This document shows positions 28,790 through 36,900 of a stretch of 64,000 nucleotides of DNA, piece after piece. The position numbers were made by a program, and so were the translations under genes. This stretch comes from Rhodoligotrophos appendicifer. GTDB lineage: Bacteria > Pseudomonadota > Alphaproteobacteria > Rhizobiales > Im1. The first letter of the stretch is position 1, and every line of letters begins with the position of its first letter. Below the pieces are notes generated by a model. It did not search any database, was not told the DNA's origin, and saw nothing but the letters and a program-made list of their open reading frames with translations. The stretch lies in NCBI RefSeq assembly GCF_007474605.1, contig NZ_VHKL01000013.1:18718-82717 (forward strand), in the 5' to 3' direction.

Positions 28790-31434
28790 AATCCGGGTTT
28801 ATATTGGCAGGAAATCTCTCCTCTTCGGGGTCGCCATGGCTTGTTCGCGTTGTGCGAATAAGCATGGACCGTCCATGGCTTGTGATTGCCACTTCAATCA
28901 TCGCCTGCATCTGTCTGGCAATCTACGCTGCCAACACATTGACGGTAAACGTCGATACGAACGATCTCTTCTCTCGTGATGCTCCATTCCTGCAAGCGGA
29001 AGATCGTTTCAACGCTCTGTTTCCAGGCGAAGCTGATCAGATCCTCGTGGTCTTGGATGGTCCAACGAAACTGAAAGCCGACCAGGCTGCCGACAAATTG
29101 GTCGAACGCCTTTCGCAAGAGAAATCTTTGTTTCCGTCTATTCAGCAACCTGGCGGTGGCGAGTTTTTTCGCCGCAACGGGCTTCTGTATCTTACTCCCC
29201 AACAGCTGGAGGCTTTTTCCAATCAGCTGACAAAGGCTCAACCTATCTTAGCGACTCTAAGCGCGAATCCGACATTGGTTGGAATGCTTGACGTTGTTTC
29301 CTTGATATTTCAGGGAGCGACGATGGGCGAACCGGGTGTGGCGGACTCTCATGCTTTTTTGACACAGCTTACCGGAGCTATTGACAACGGATTGAACGGC
29401 AAACCCGCGAGCTTAGATTGGAGTGCCCTGCTTGGCGGATCAATCGGACCGAAGATCGCCCCCCGTGCCTTCATCCTCATTCATCCCAAACTAGACACCG
29501 GGCAGCTCACCCCAGGCAAACCAGCGTCTGACCGAATTAGAGCAACTGCGAATGAATTGGGACTAACAGAAGCTAACGGCTATTCGGTTCGGCTAACCGG
29601 CTCGGTCCCTCTGTCTGACGAAGAATTTGCAACTGTTGAGCACGGCTCCACGATTGCCATTCTGCTATCGGTATCCCTGGTCATCATAATCCTCGCCTTC
29701 GCCCTCCACTCGTGGAAATTGATATTCTCGGCATTGGTGGTGCTGGGGATGGGTTTCCTTGGAACGATGGGGTGGGCTGCTCTGGCGATCGGTGAATTGA
29801 ATCTGATCTCCATCGGCTTCACTGTAATGTTCGTGGGGATTGCCATCGATTTCGGCATTCAGTTCTGCATGCGGCTCCGAGAGGAACGTCACCGAATCGA
29901 TGATTTCCGGCTCTCCCTTGAGTCGACGGGCAACCTTCTGGCCCGGCCACTTCTATTGGCAGCGGTCGCAACCTCGGCAGGCTTTTTCTCGTTTCTGCCG
30001 ACGTCCTATCGTGGCGTTGCCGAGCTTGGCGTGATCGCTGGCGGGGGCATTCTCATCGCCTTTGTGCTCACGGTCACGCTCCTGCCCGCTCTCCTCGCGA
30101 TCTTAGTTCCTGGCCCCGAAAAGAAGCATGTCGGATTTACCCGCCTTCGTCCTGTGAATGACTTTCTGGTCCGTCAGCGCCTTGGCATCCTTGGAGCATC
30201 TGCGCTTGTATCGTTGCTGGCCTTCGTAGGGCTTTTTCTGCTCCGCTTCGATTTTGACCCGCTACACCTAAAGGATCCCACCTCTGAGAGTATGGCCACA
30301 CTCATGTCATTGGCGAGTGATCCATGGACCACTCCCTATACGCTGAATGTGCTGACCGACGGGCCAGAAACGGCGAGGGAAATGGCGACTAAGTTGTCCC
30401 AGCTGCCAGAGGTGCGGGACACGATGACGATTTTCAGTTTCGTTCCTGAGGAACAGGCTCGAAAGTTGGAAATTTTGGAAAACTTGAGTCTGCTGCTCGG
30501 GCCAGTGATGGACACTCCCATCCAACCGACTCAAGTTTCGATAGATGATTTATCGGGGGCGCTCGACGGGAGTCGCGCGGATATTCAGTACTATTTGGAA
30601 TCGGACCAGGTTAATGAGCCGACTAAAACAGACGCGGCCAATTTATCAGCGGCATTGAACCGACTGGCGGCCGTTTCGGACCCAGCCAAGCTTCAGGCAA
30701 TTTCGAATGAGATTGTCGGTGGGTTCGGAGAAGCGCGGAGCCTTATGGTGGCAGTTCTCGATCCGCAAACAGTCACTCCGGAGAGCTTACCCGAGAGTCT
30801 TCGCCGCAGCTGGATTGCTCCAGATGGCCAATATCGTATTGTTGCCTATCCGAGGGGCGACGCTCAAAATCCGGATGAGTTGCTGAAGTTTGTTGATGCC
30901 GTCAGAACGGTGGCTCCCGATGCGACGGGCATGCCAATTACGATTCACGAATCGAGCTCGCTTGTTATCAATGCTTTCATTACAGCCGCGATCCTTGCCT
31001 CAATATCGATAGCCATTCTGCTTTGGCTAACGCTAAGGAGGGTGTCTGATGTCGTCCGAACATTGTTGCCCTTGCTTCTGGCGGGATTGTGGACACTTGG
31101 CTTGTGTGGGCTGATAGGAATTCAGCTGAATTTTGCCAATATAATTGGTCTTCCCCTACTTTTGGGGATAGGCGTTACATTTCCGATTTATCTGGTTCAC
31201 TCCTGGCGGCATGGAGAAAACAATCTGCTCTCTGCGCCTGTTGCGCGGGCGGTTATGTTTAGTGCGCTGACGGTTCTTGCCTCTTTTGGCAGCTTGGCGA
31301 TATCGAGCCACCCAGGAACGTCGCAGCTCGGGATTCTACTGACAATCGCGTTGGGACTTACTCTGGTCGCAAGCTTTATCTTTTTGCCGTCGCTGCTGGG
31401 AAAACCTCCCCAGCAGCTGGAGAGCAGAGACTGA
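28765..31434 (+). CDS. hpnN: Hopanoid transporter HpnN (RND/MMPL family)
   Basis: A large RND-type membrane protein of up to 889 residues. After TM1 comes a long periplasmic loop, then a cluster of membrane spans (including a sterol-sensing-like region with FTVMFVGIAIDFGIQF), a second TM1-like span and periplasmic loop, and a final cluster. This duplicated topology is that of HpnN, which moves hopanoids to the outer membrane. The start is uncertain: TTG at 28765 overlaps the preceding gene, while ATG at 28864 would begin very close to TM1. The 3' end faces hpnM with 31 bases between them. Confidence 0.92.
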   Translation: MVSRRRILESGFILAGNLSSSGSPWLVRVVRISMDRPWLVIATSIIACICLAIYAANTLTVNVDTNDLFSRDAPFLQAEDRFNALFPGEADQILVVLDGPTKLKADQAADKLVERLSQEKSLFPSIQQPGGGEFFRRNGLLYLTPQQLEAFSNQLTKAQPILATLSANPTLVGMLDVVSLIFQGATMGEPGVADSHAFLTQLTGAIDNGLNGKPASLDWSALLGGSIGPKIAPRAFILIHPKLDTGQLTPGKPASDRIRATANELGLTEANGYSVRLTGSVPLSDEEFATVEHGSTIAILLSVSLVIIILAFALHSWKLIFSALVVLGMGFLGTMGWAALAIGELNLISIGFTVMFVGIAIDFGIQFCMRLREERHRIDDFRLSLESTGNLLARPLLLAAVATSAGFFSFLPTSYRGVAELGVIAGGGILIAFVLTVTLLPALLAILVPGPEKKHVGFTRLRPVNDFLVRQRLGILGASALVSLLAFVGLFLLRFDFDPLHLKDPTSESMATLMSLASDPWTTPYTLNVLTDGPETAREMATKLSQLPEVRDTMTIFSFVPEEQARKLEILENLSLLLGPVMDTPIQPTQVSIDDLSGALDGSRADIQYYLESDQVNEPTKTDAANLSAALNRLAAVSDPAKLQAISNEIVGGFGEARSLMVAVLDPQTVTPESLPESLRRSWIAPDGQYRIVAYPRGDAQNPDELLKFVDAVRTVAPDATGMPITIHESSSLVINAFITAAILASISIAILLWLTLRRVSDVVRTLLPLLLAGLWTLGLCGLIGIQLNFANIIGLPLLLGIGVTFPIYLVHSWRHGENNLLSAPVARAVMFSALTVLASFGSLAISSHPGTSQLGILLTIALGLTLVASFIFLPSLLGKPPQQLESRD

Positions 31435-31451
31435 CGGTGTCAGAACTTGAT

Positions 31452-31485
31452 TGCGGCGGCTCTCATTATTGGGAGAGCTGCCGTG
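31452..31485. terminator. Hairpin between convergent hpnN and hpnM
   Basis: CGGCGGCTCTC at 31454-31464 pairs with GAGAGCTGCCG at 31473-31483, an 11-bp stem with one G-U/A-C type mismatch and a loop of 8 bases. The loop contains the hpnM stop codon (31466-31468). No U tract follows on either strand, so a factor-independent terminator is not proven. A role in protecting or separating the two convergent 3' ends is possible. Confidence 0.4.
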
Positions 31486-32071
31486 CACCGGCCTCTAATC
31501 GAGCGACCAGCCCCTTGGGACCTTGCTGCTGCAGGACAGCTCCGAATTCGGAGCGCCATTGAGCAAGCTGACTGATTGAGCCGCTGAGATAAACATCGAT
31601 CACCCGTCCATTGAGGACGCGATATCCGAGCTTGACGCCTTGCGGAACGATCTGCGTGTTCACGATCACCGTCTGTCGTCCACCATCAGTCACGCCATCT
31701 GTCACAAAGCTTTCGCCACCCCAAGAATCAAATCGGCTCGCATAATTGGCGATCACCCATTTGGCGAAAGCATCTTCGATTGACCGCCGTTCGGACGCAC
31801 TGAGCGATCCCCACTGTGAACCGACAATGAGCCGGGCCATAGTCTGCAAGCCGAAAGTGCGTCGAACTAAAGGGGCGAGCCGTTGAGCGCGTCCGGCATA
31901 TCCTAAACTGGCTCCCTGTTTCATCGTCGAGAGGAGGCCCGCGTGAAAGTTTCCGATCAAAGTCTCTGCGGCGCTGCTGGCTTGCGCGGCTGGCCCAGGA
32001 ACGGTTGTCACCGGAAGCGCTACGGCTAAGCCAAGGACCAGGGGCGTTAAAATAAAGAAGCGTCGGAACAA
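31466..32071 (-). CDS. hpnM: HpnM, MlaC/Ttg2D-like periplasmic lipid-binding protein
   Basis: A 201-residue exported protein with a clear signal peptide (FRRFFILTPLVLGLAVALP, cleavage around residue 30). The mature part is of the MlaC type: ALIGNFHAGLL-like N terminus, LVRRTFGLQTMARLIVGSQW, then FAKWVIANYASRFDSW and YRVLNGRVIDVYLSGSISQL. MlaC proteins ferry phospholipids through the periplasm. HpnM is a hopanoid-locus paralogue expected to do a comparable job with HpnN or MlaA. It is transcribed against hpnN and diverges from hpnI across a 222-base gap that must hold both promoters. Confidence 0.9.
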   Translation of the reverse strand: MFRRFFILTPLVLGLAVALPVTTVPGPAAQASSAAETLIGNFHAGLLSTMKQGASLGYAGRAQRLAPLVRRTFGLQTMARLIVGSQWGSLSASERRSIEDAFAKWVIANYASRFDSWGGESFVTDGVTDGGRQTVIVNTQIVPQGVKLGYRVLNGRVIDVYLSGSISQLAQWRSEFGAVLQQQGPKGLVARLEAGARQLSQ

Positions 32072-32293
32072 GTGAGTTCTCCTTGAAGTGAGGTCATGAA
32101 GAGAAGGAAGTTTGATTTCATTCTAACCAAATAAGCCCAATTTCGACGAATGGCGGCACATCGTCGGGACATTGTAACGCTCGCATACACCTGCGTGATC
32201 CGACATTGGCCTTGGCGACCGGATCATGTATCTCTCAAATGAGGCACTCTTTGGCAACAGAAGGCTAGAGACTACACGGTAAACGAGAATCTG

Positions 32294-33469
32294 GTGGGCT
32301 TGGCGTTGGAAATTATTAAGACAGTTGCATCTGTCCCTATCTTGGGCGGCACGATTTTTTCCCTTCTGTGTGTCCTCGCAACTTGGCGTCTGTTGGCGGC
32401 AAGGACACGCATTACCCCTTCATTTTTCCCCCCGGTTTCTATCCTCAAGCCGGTCTATGGTCTGGATCGCGACCTGGAGGACAACCTTCTCAGCTTTTGC
32501 CGGCAGGACTATCCAGAATTCCAGTTGGTTCTGTGCGTTCAGCGGCTAAACGATCCCGCTTTGCCGATCTTGAGGCGGGTCGCACATCGTTATCCGGAAA
32601 TTGTCACCTTGGTGGTGAAGGAGAGCGAGCCCGTCTTTAACGGAAAAATCCAGAACATTTCCAATGGCCTGGAGGCAGCACTCCATGAATTCTTGGTGAT
32701 CAGCGATGCTGATGTGCGTGTGGCGCCCGATTATCTTCGGACCATCATCTCGCCGCTTCATGATCCGGCTGTCGGCTTCTCGTGCACACTTTACCGTACG
32801 GCGGACGCACGCACGACATATGACAAGCTCGAACTGTTGAGCATGAACGCTGACTTTTTACCGAGCCTCCTGTTTACGGCTTGGACCAACGCCGCTGTTT
32901 TTTGCTTGGGTGCGACGGTGGCTGTCCGGCGCACAGACGTCGACGCTGTTGGTGGTATCCCCTCCCTGGCGGAGTTCCTCGTGGAGGATCAGGAAATGGG
33001 CCGACGTTTGGTCCAGGCCGGAAAGCGAATGAGCCTGTCTCCCACCTTTGTTGATATTATCCCCGATTATCGAACTTTTCGTCAGTGGTGGAGCCACCAG
33101 GTGTATTGGGATCAAAATACCAAAGCGGCAAATCCCCTTGGTTTCGCTTTGACAATCCTGACACGCGCCATTCCCTTTGCCCTCATCTTTCTGCTGGCGG
33201 ATGGTTTTGGGCCACTCGGTTCAATGGTTTTTGCATTTGCTTTGACGGCACGTTTAGGTACAGCAGCGGTCATCTCGCGAATGCTCGGAGATCGCGAGTC
33301 ACTTCGAGCCCTTTGGCTACTGCCCTTTCGGGATCTTTTAGGCTTGGTTTCGTGGGCAGCAGCCCTCAGCAAGAGAACCTTCCTCTGGCGCGGCAATCGC
33401 TTCCGGTTGGACCGTCGCGGCCGGATATTTAGAGTTCGGCCCGGCCAAGTGACAGTTTCAAGGTCGTAA
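32294..33469 (+). CDS. hpnI: HpnI, hopanoid N-acetylglucosaminyltransferase (GT21-like)
   Basis: A membrane-anchored GT-A glycosyltransferase like ceramide glucosyltransferases. An N-terminal membrane span is followed by PPVSILKPVYGLDRDLEDNL, the LVISDADVRVAPDYL metal-binding region, FLVEDQEMGRRLVQAG and then HQVYWDQNT, and C-terminal spans. HpnI adds GlcNAc to bacteriohopanetetrol. The usual (Q/R)xxRW element reads QVYW here. The start is GTG at 32294. The hpnL-like gene follows 7 bases later and is likely co-transcribed. hpnK, the next enzyme in the pathway, is upstream in the window. Confidence 0.9.
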   Translation: MGLALEIIKTVASVPILGGTIFSLLCVLATWRLLAARTRITPSFFPPVSILKPVYGLDRDLEDNLLSFCRQDYPEFQLVLCVQRLNDPALPILRRVAHRYPEIVTLVVKESEPVFNGKIQNISNGLEAALHEFLVISDADVRVAPDYLRTIISPLHDPAVGFSCTLYRTADARTTYDKLELLSMNADFLPSLLFTAWTNAAVFCLGATVAVRRTDVDAVGGIPSLAEFLVEDQEMGRRLVQAGKRMSLSPTFVDIIPDYRTFRQWWSHQVYWDQNTKAANPLGFALTILTRAIPFALIFLLADGFGPLGSMVFAFALTARLGTAAVISRMLGDRESLRALWLLPFRDLLGLVSWAAALSKRTFLWRGNRFRLDRRGRIFRVRPGQVTVSRS

Positions 33470-33476
33470 GTACCGC

Positions 33477-34478
33477 ATGTCCAAGCTGTTGACCACAGTG
33501 GCTCTAGCGGCAGGCATCGCTCTGCTGGTCTGGATTCTCTCCGAATCTGACTTGGATGCCGCAATTGAAGTGGCCGCCCGTGTGGGTGTTCTGGGTCTCA
33601 CAGCTATACTGTTCGTTTTTGCAGCTGGCTTCGCTGCTGAGATTGCTGCCTGGGCCTTAACATTTGGAACAAGCCTTAGAGCGCAGTGGCTTTGGCGTCT
33701 GTGGCGTGTCAACATGGTAGGCGAGGCTCTTAGCGTAGTCATGCCCTTCGGTGCTTTGGGAGGGGAGCCATTCAAAGCGCTCCTTCTCAACAGGGCATAT
33801 GGCGTCCCCTACCCCACGTCGTCATCGTCGCTGGTCTTGGTCCAGACCATGTTCGCAATGGCGCAAGTACCTTTTGTTCTCATAGGACTGGGACTTGCAC
33901 TAGCCTCGGGCGTAATTCCGACAGCCATCGTCAATTCCATGATTATAGCCGCCCTGGGGCTCACCGTACTCATGCTATTCTGCCTGATCGCAATTCACCG
34001 CCGGTGGCTGTCTGCGCTTCCACGTTTTCTTGATCGAAGCAGCCGGTTTAGTTCGCTCTCGGCACTGATCGCCTCCCTAGTCGAAATTGAACATCATCTC
34101 TTTGATTTCTTTCGCAGAAATCCATCGCGCTTCATTTCAACTTTGACTCTGTTCTTCATTAACTGGCTGTTCGGAGTGGCCGAAATTTGGGTCATTCTTC
34201 AGCTGGTTGATGCTCCTGTCAGCTTCTGGGATTGCTGGATCATTGAGGCAGCCATCGTACTGATTAAATCCGCAACTTTCTTCGTGCCCGCGCATCTCGG
34301 ATCACTGGAGGCCGTAACCATTTACGTCTCCAGCATCTTTACCGGCTCGACCGAGATCGGCCTTGGTCTCGCTATACTTCGTCGTCTGCGAGAATTGATC
34401 TGGACCGTCGTCGGATTGGTTATTGGGGCATTTTACAGCTGGCTCTGGCCGACTAGCGGCCAATCAGCTCGCTTCTAG
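33477..34478 (+). CDS. HpnL-like lysyl-phosphatidylglycerol-synthase-type membrane protein
   Basis: A 333-residue polytopic membrane protein (about 7-8 spans) of the LPG_synthase_TM/UPF0104 type. The conserved GEALSVVMPFGALGGEPFKA and, near the end, FFVPAHLGSLEAVTIYVSS are family markers. HpnL-type proteins are found in hopanoid loci and have been suggested as flippases or transport helpers; the function is not proven. It is spaced 7 bases after hpnI. Its last 26 bases overlap the end of the DegT-type gene on the other strand. Confidence 0.82.
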   Translation: MSKLLTTVALAAGIALLVWILSESDLDAAIEVAARVGVLGLTAILFVFAAGFAAEIAAWALTFGTSLRAQWLWRLWRVNMVGEALSVVMPFGALGGEPFKALLLNRAYGVPYPTSSSSLVLVQTMFAMAQVPFVLIGLGLALASGVIPTAIVNSMIIAALGLTVLMLFCLIAIHRRWLSALPRFLDRSSRFSSLSALIASLVEIEHHLFDFFRRNPSRFISTLTLFFINWLFGVAEIWVILQLVDAPVSFWDCWIIEAAIVLIKSATFFVPAHLGSLEAVTIYVSSIFTGSTEIGLGLAILRRLRELIWTVVGLVIGAFYSWLWPTSGQSARF

Positions 34479-35595
34479 CACATTTGACGGCTTCTAGGAC
34501 CCTTGTCGCCTGCCACTCATTCATGCTGGCAAAGATGGGCAGGCAGATATGTCTTGCACACAGCATCTCAGCCCCCCCTAGGTCGCCCGTGTCGAGAGAC
34601 TGGAATACGGGATGTCGATGGAGTGGCGCCTCATAAACCTCACCTGAGCAGATGACACTATGCTCGTCCTTGAGCCACCCCTTATAGATGCTTCGGTCGA
34701 TATCATCCGCCAACAGCACCGGATACTTGTAGAAATTCGCAACGCAGTCTCTCGGCGGCGACAGTGGCACTAGACCAAAATCTCCGTTCTTAAGCGTTTG
34801 ATCGTAAATTGCCGCGATCCGCCTTCGGCCCTGGATCATCTCAGTGAGGTGGGAGAGATGACGTAGTCCTATGATGGCGTGCGGCTCAGAAAGTCGCCAG
34901 TTGCTTCCCATTCGAACATGCAAATTCTGGTGAAAGCTTGCCTTTCCCTGATCGCGATAAAGCCTCGCTTCTGCTGCCAAATCGTCATTGTCTGTGATGA
35001 TCATTCCGCCTTCGGCAGCCGTCATGACCTTGGTTGGGTAGAAACTGAAGGATCCTGCCACTCCAAAGCTGCCAGCAGATTTGCCGCCTAATGTCGCTGC
35101 ATGCGCGTGGGCTGCATCCTCGACTACCCACAGGCCACGTCGTTCGGCAGTCGCCAAGATCTCAGGCATCTGATCAGTAATAATCCCGGCGATGTGGACG
35201 ATCATGACGCCCACAGTCGAGGGTGTAATCCTTCGTTCGATCTCGGACGCCGCGGTAGACATGGTGGTGGGATCGCTGTCCATCAGAACAGGCCTTCCAC
35301 CCGCTGCGACCACCGCCGCCGCTGTTGCGAAGAAGGTGTCGGCGGGGACCAGCACATCCTTCCCTTCCACATTTAGTGATCTGAGAATGATTTCGAGTGA
35401 ACTCGTGCCGCTGTTCACGGCGACCGCATGCTTCACCTGATGGAGCCGCGCAAACTCAATCTCAAACTCTTCGGTATATGGTCCTAACGTGAGCCTTCCT
35501 GACGTCAGCACCTCGGCGATTCGCTCGGTAATCCAAGCTCGGTCCTCGGCGGAGAACTCGATGCGGGTTGGCGGCACTGGTTCGTTTGGGAGCAT
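34453..35595 (-). CDS. DegT/DnrJ/EryC1/StrS-family PLP aminotransferase
   Basis: A 380-residue sugar aminotransferase-like enzyme. The PLP Lys is K189 in FYPTKVMTAAEGGM. D160 and H163 (VVEDAAHAHAAT) and the GTSSLE phosphate loop near residue 63 complete the active site. The family typically transaminates keto-sugars on nucleotides; the substrate here is unknown. Its neighbourhood (hpnI, hpnL-like, mlaA) raises the possibility of an amino-group donor for a hopanoid or lipid headgroup. The described HpnO aminotransferase belongs to a different fold class, so this is not HpnO. It starts at an ATG (35595) divergent from mlaA. Confidence 0.88.
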   Translation of the reverse strand: MLPNEPVPPTRIEFSAEDRAWITERIAEVLTSGRLTLGPYTEEFEIEFARLHQVKHAVAVNSGTSSLEIILRSLNVEGKDVLVPADTFFATAAAVVAAGGRPVLMDSDPTTMSTAASEIERRITPSTVGVMIVHIAGIITDQMPEILATAERRGLWVVEDAAHAHAATLGGKSAGSFGVAGSFSFYPTKVMTAAEGGMIITDNDDLAAEARLYRDQGKASFHQNLHVRMGSNWRLSEPHAIIGLRHLSHLTEMIQGRRRIAAIYDQTLKNGDFGLVPLSPPRDCVANFYKYPVLLADDIDRSIYKGWLKDEHSVICSGEVYEAPLHRHPVFQSLDTGDLGGAEMLCARHICLPIFASMNEWQATRVLEAVKCARSELIGR

Positions 35596-35804
35596 GGGAC
35601 TTGTAACCTACTGTGTTAAAGGGCTCATGTGCTATTTATGACACTGGGCGCTGTACACCCAATTAACACGGGATTCGCGCCGTTTCACTGGATTACAGTG
35701 ATTGATAACATTGCAGGCACTCGAGCGAGGAGAGATGCACTGATCTTGGAATATGTCCTAACTTCGGTTACGTTTGCGTCGCGGTCATACGGGGTTGATC
35801 CTAC

Positions 35805-36620
35805 ATGAATTCTGGTAACAGTTGCCTATCGGCGCACGCAATCTGTCTGCGGCGTGTCTTGCTGTTAAGCAGCGTCCTTTTTTTGGGACTCGCTGGCGCG
35901 GGCTGCTCGACGACGAGTCCTATTGTGACGAGCGGAGACGTGACTCAAGCACCTGATCCTTTTGAGAAGGTGAATCGTGCTTCTTTGAGTGTCAATTTGG
36001 CCATCGACAAAGTTGTCATGCGTCCGATCAACACTGTGTACCGCACTCTTGTTCCTGAGCCTGGACGCCAAGCGTTCAGCAACGTCTACGAGAATTCTCG
36101 CAGCCCGGTCATCCTGTTGAACGATCTGTTGCAGGGCGAGCCGAAGCGCGCGGGTCAGACCTTGGCAAGGTTCTTGATAAACTCTACCGTTGGCGTCGGT
36201 GGGCTGCTTGATGTCGCAGCCGCTAACGGCATACCCAGGCACTACGAGGACTTCGGTCAGACTTTAGGTGTCTGGGGCGTCAAAAATGGCCCTTACGTCG
36301 TTGTACCCCTGTTGGGTCCGACCACGTTTCGGGATGGAGTTGGAATGGCGGTGGACGTGCTGACGGATCCGCTGTTTTGGCTTTTTGGAGGCTTCGGAAC
36401 CAATACGGATGAGGGCTGGGCTTATATGGGCGGTTCGATGCTCATAGCCTATGACAGCAATCGTGATGATTTCGAAGAGCTGCAGCGGAGTTCTATCGAC
36501 CTTTATTCAGCTCTGCGAAGCGCCTATCTCCAGCATCGGCAATCCGAGCTCCTGAACGGCGGTGCAGCTGATCCCAACTCTCTGCCTGATATTCTGGATG
36601 ACTTGCCACCCATCGAATGA
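35805..36620 (+). CDS. mlaA: MlaA family outer-membrane lipoprotein
   Basis: A 271-residue VacJ/MlaA lipoprotein. The N terminus has a hydrophobic signal and a lipobox ending GLAGAGC. The mature part carries DPFEKVNRASLSVN, NVYENSRSPVILLNDLLQG, FLINSTVGVGGLLDVA and LGVWGVKNGPYVVVPLLGPTTFRD (the last described in two parts of the same conserved block). MlaA removes phospholipids from the outer leaflet and hands them to MlaC-type carriers. With hpnM and hpnN nearby, it suggests a locus for envelope lipid traffic. A 209-base upstream gap separates it from the DegT-type gene. Its 3' end faces the hairpin-rich gap. Confidence 0.93.
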   Translation: MNSGNSCLSAHAICLRRVLLLSSVLFLGLAGAGCSTTSPIVTSGDVTQAPDPFEKVNRASLSVNLAIDKVVMRPINTVYRTLVPEPGRQAFSNVYENSRSPVILLNDLLQGEPKRAGQTLARFLINSTVGVGGLLDVAAANGIPRHYEDFGQTLGVWGVKNGPYVVVPLLGPTTFRDGVGMAVDVLTDPLFWLFGGFGTNTDEGWAYMGGSMLIAYDSNRDDFEELQRSSIDLYSALRSAYLQHRQSELLNGGAADPNSLPDILDDLPPIE

Positions 36621-36631
36621 GGCTCCAGATC

Positions 36632-36832
36632 ACCTCCAGGATACATCGGAGGTAGGAGGATCACACAGTAAAATGATCCTCCTTCTCGACCACGAGATCA
36701 CAGGGAGGTGGGCACTGTTGCAGCGACCCACAGGCAGGTGAGTTGAAGTGTGATCTGTCCGAGGGGGAGCATCGAGGGTCACACTCCCTCCCAGACCAAA
36801 TGCGTGCTCCCAGGCTGAAGTCTGTGAGGGAG
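36632..36832. other. Densely structured intergenic element (series of inverted repeats)
   Basis: The convergent gap between mlaA and the fusion gene is almost wholly inverted repeats. ACCTCC (36632-36637) pairs with GGAGGT (36648-36653). AGGAGGATCA (36654-36663) pairs perfectly with TGATCCTCCT (36674-36683). AGATCACA (36695-36702) pairs with TGTGATCT (36749-36756), enclosing GTGGG/CCCAC (36708-36712/36727-36731). CTCCCTCCCAGAC (36784-36796) pairs 12 of 13 with GTCTGTGAGGGAG (36820-36832). No open frame of note crosses it and there is no U tract after the stems. It may be a structured RNA or a palindromic repeat; neither is established. Confidence 0.6.
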
Positions 36833-36900
36833 AAGAACCTGAGCTAAAAGTCATCATTTGCGTTCGGGGACTGTGGGACGTTCCTCGAGTAATTGATCTG

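Noticed and set aside
35596..35804. Gap between the DegT-type gene and mlaA examined for small genes or RNA
   Set aside because: No conserved frame or structure was seen; it must hold two divergent promoters but no clear -35/-10 pair could be assigned.
36654..36683. Simple bidirectional terminator for mlaA
   Set aside because: The perfect stem lacks a U tract on either side and is only one of several adjacent hairpins, so it is reported as part of a structured element instead.
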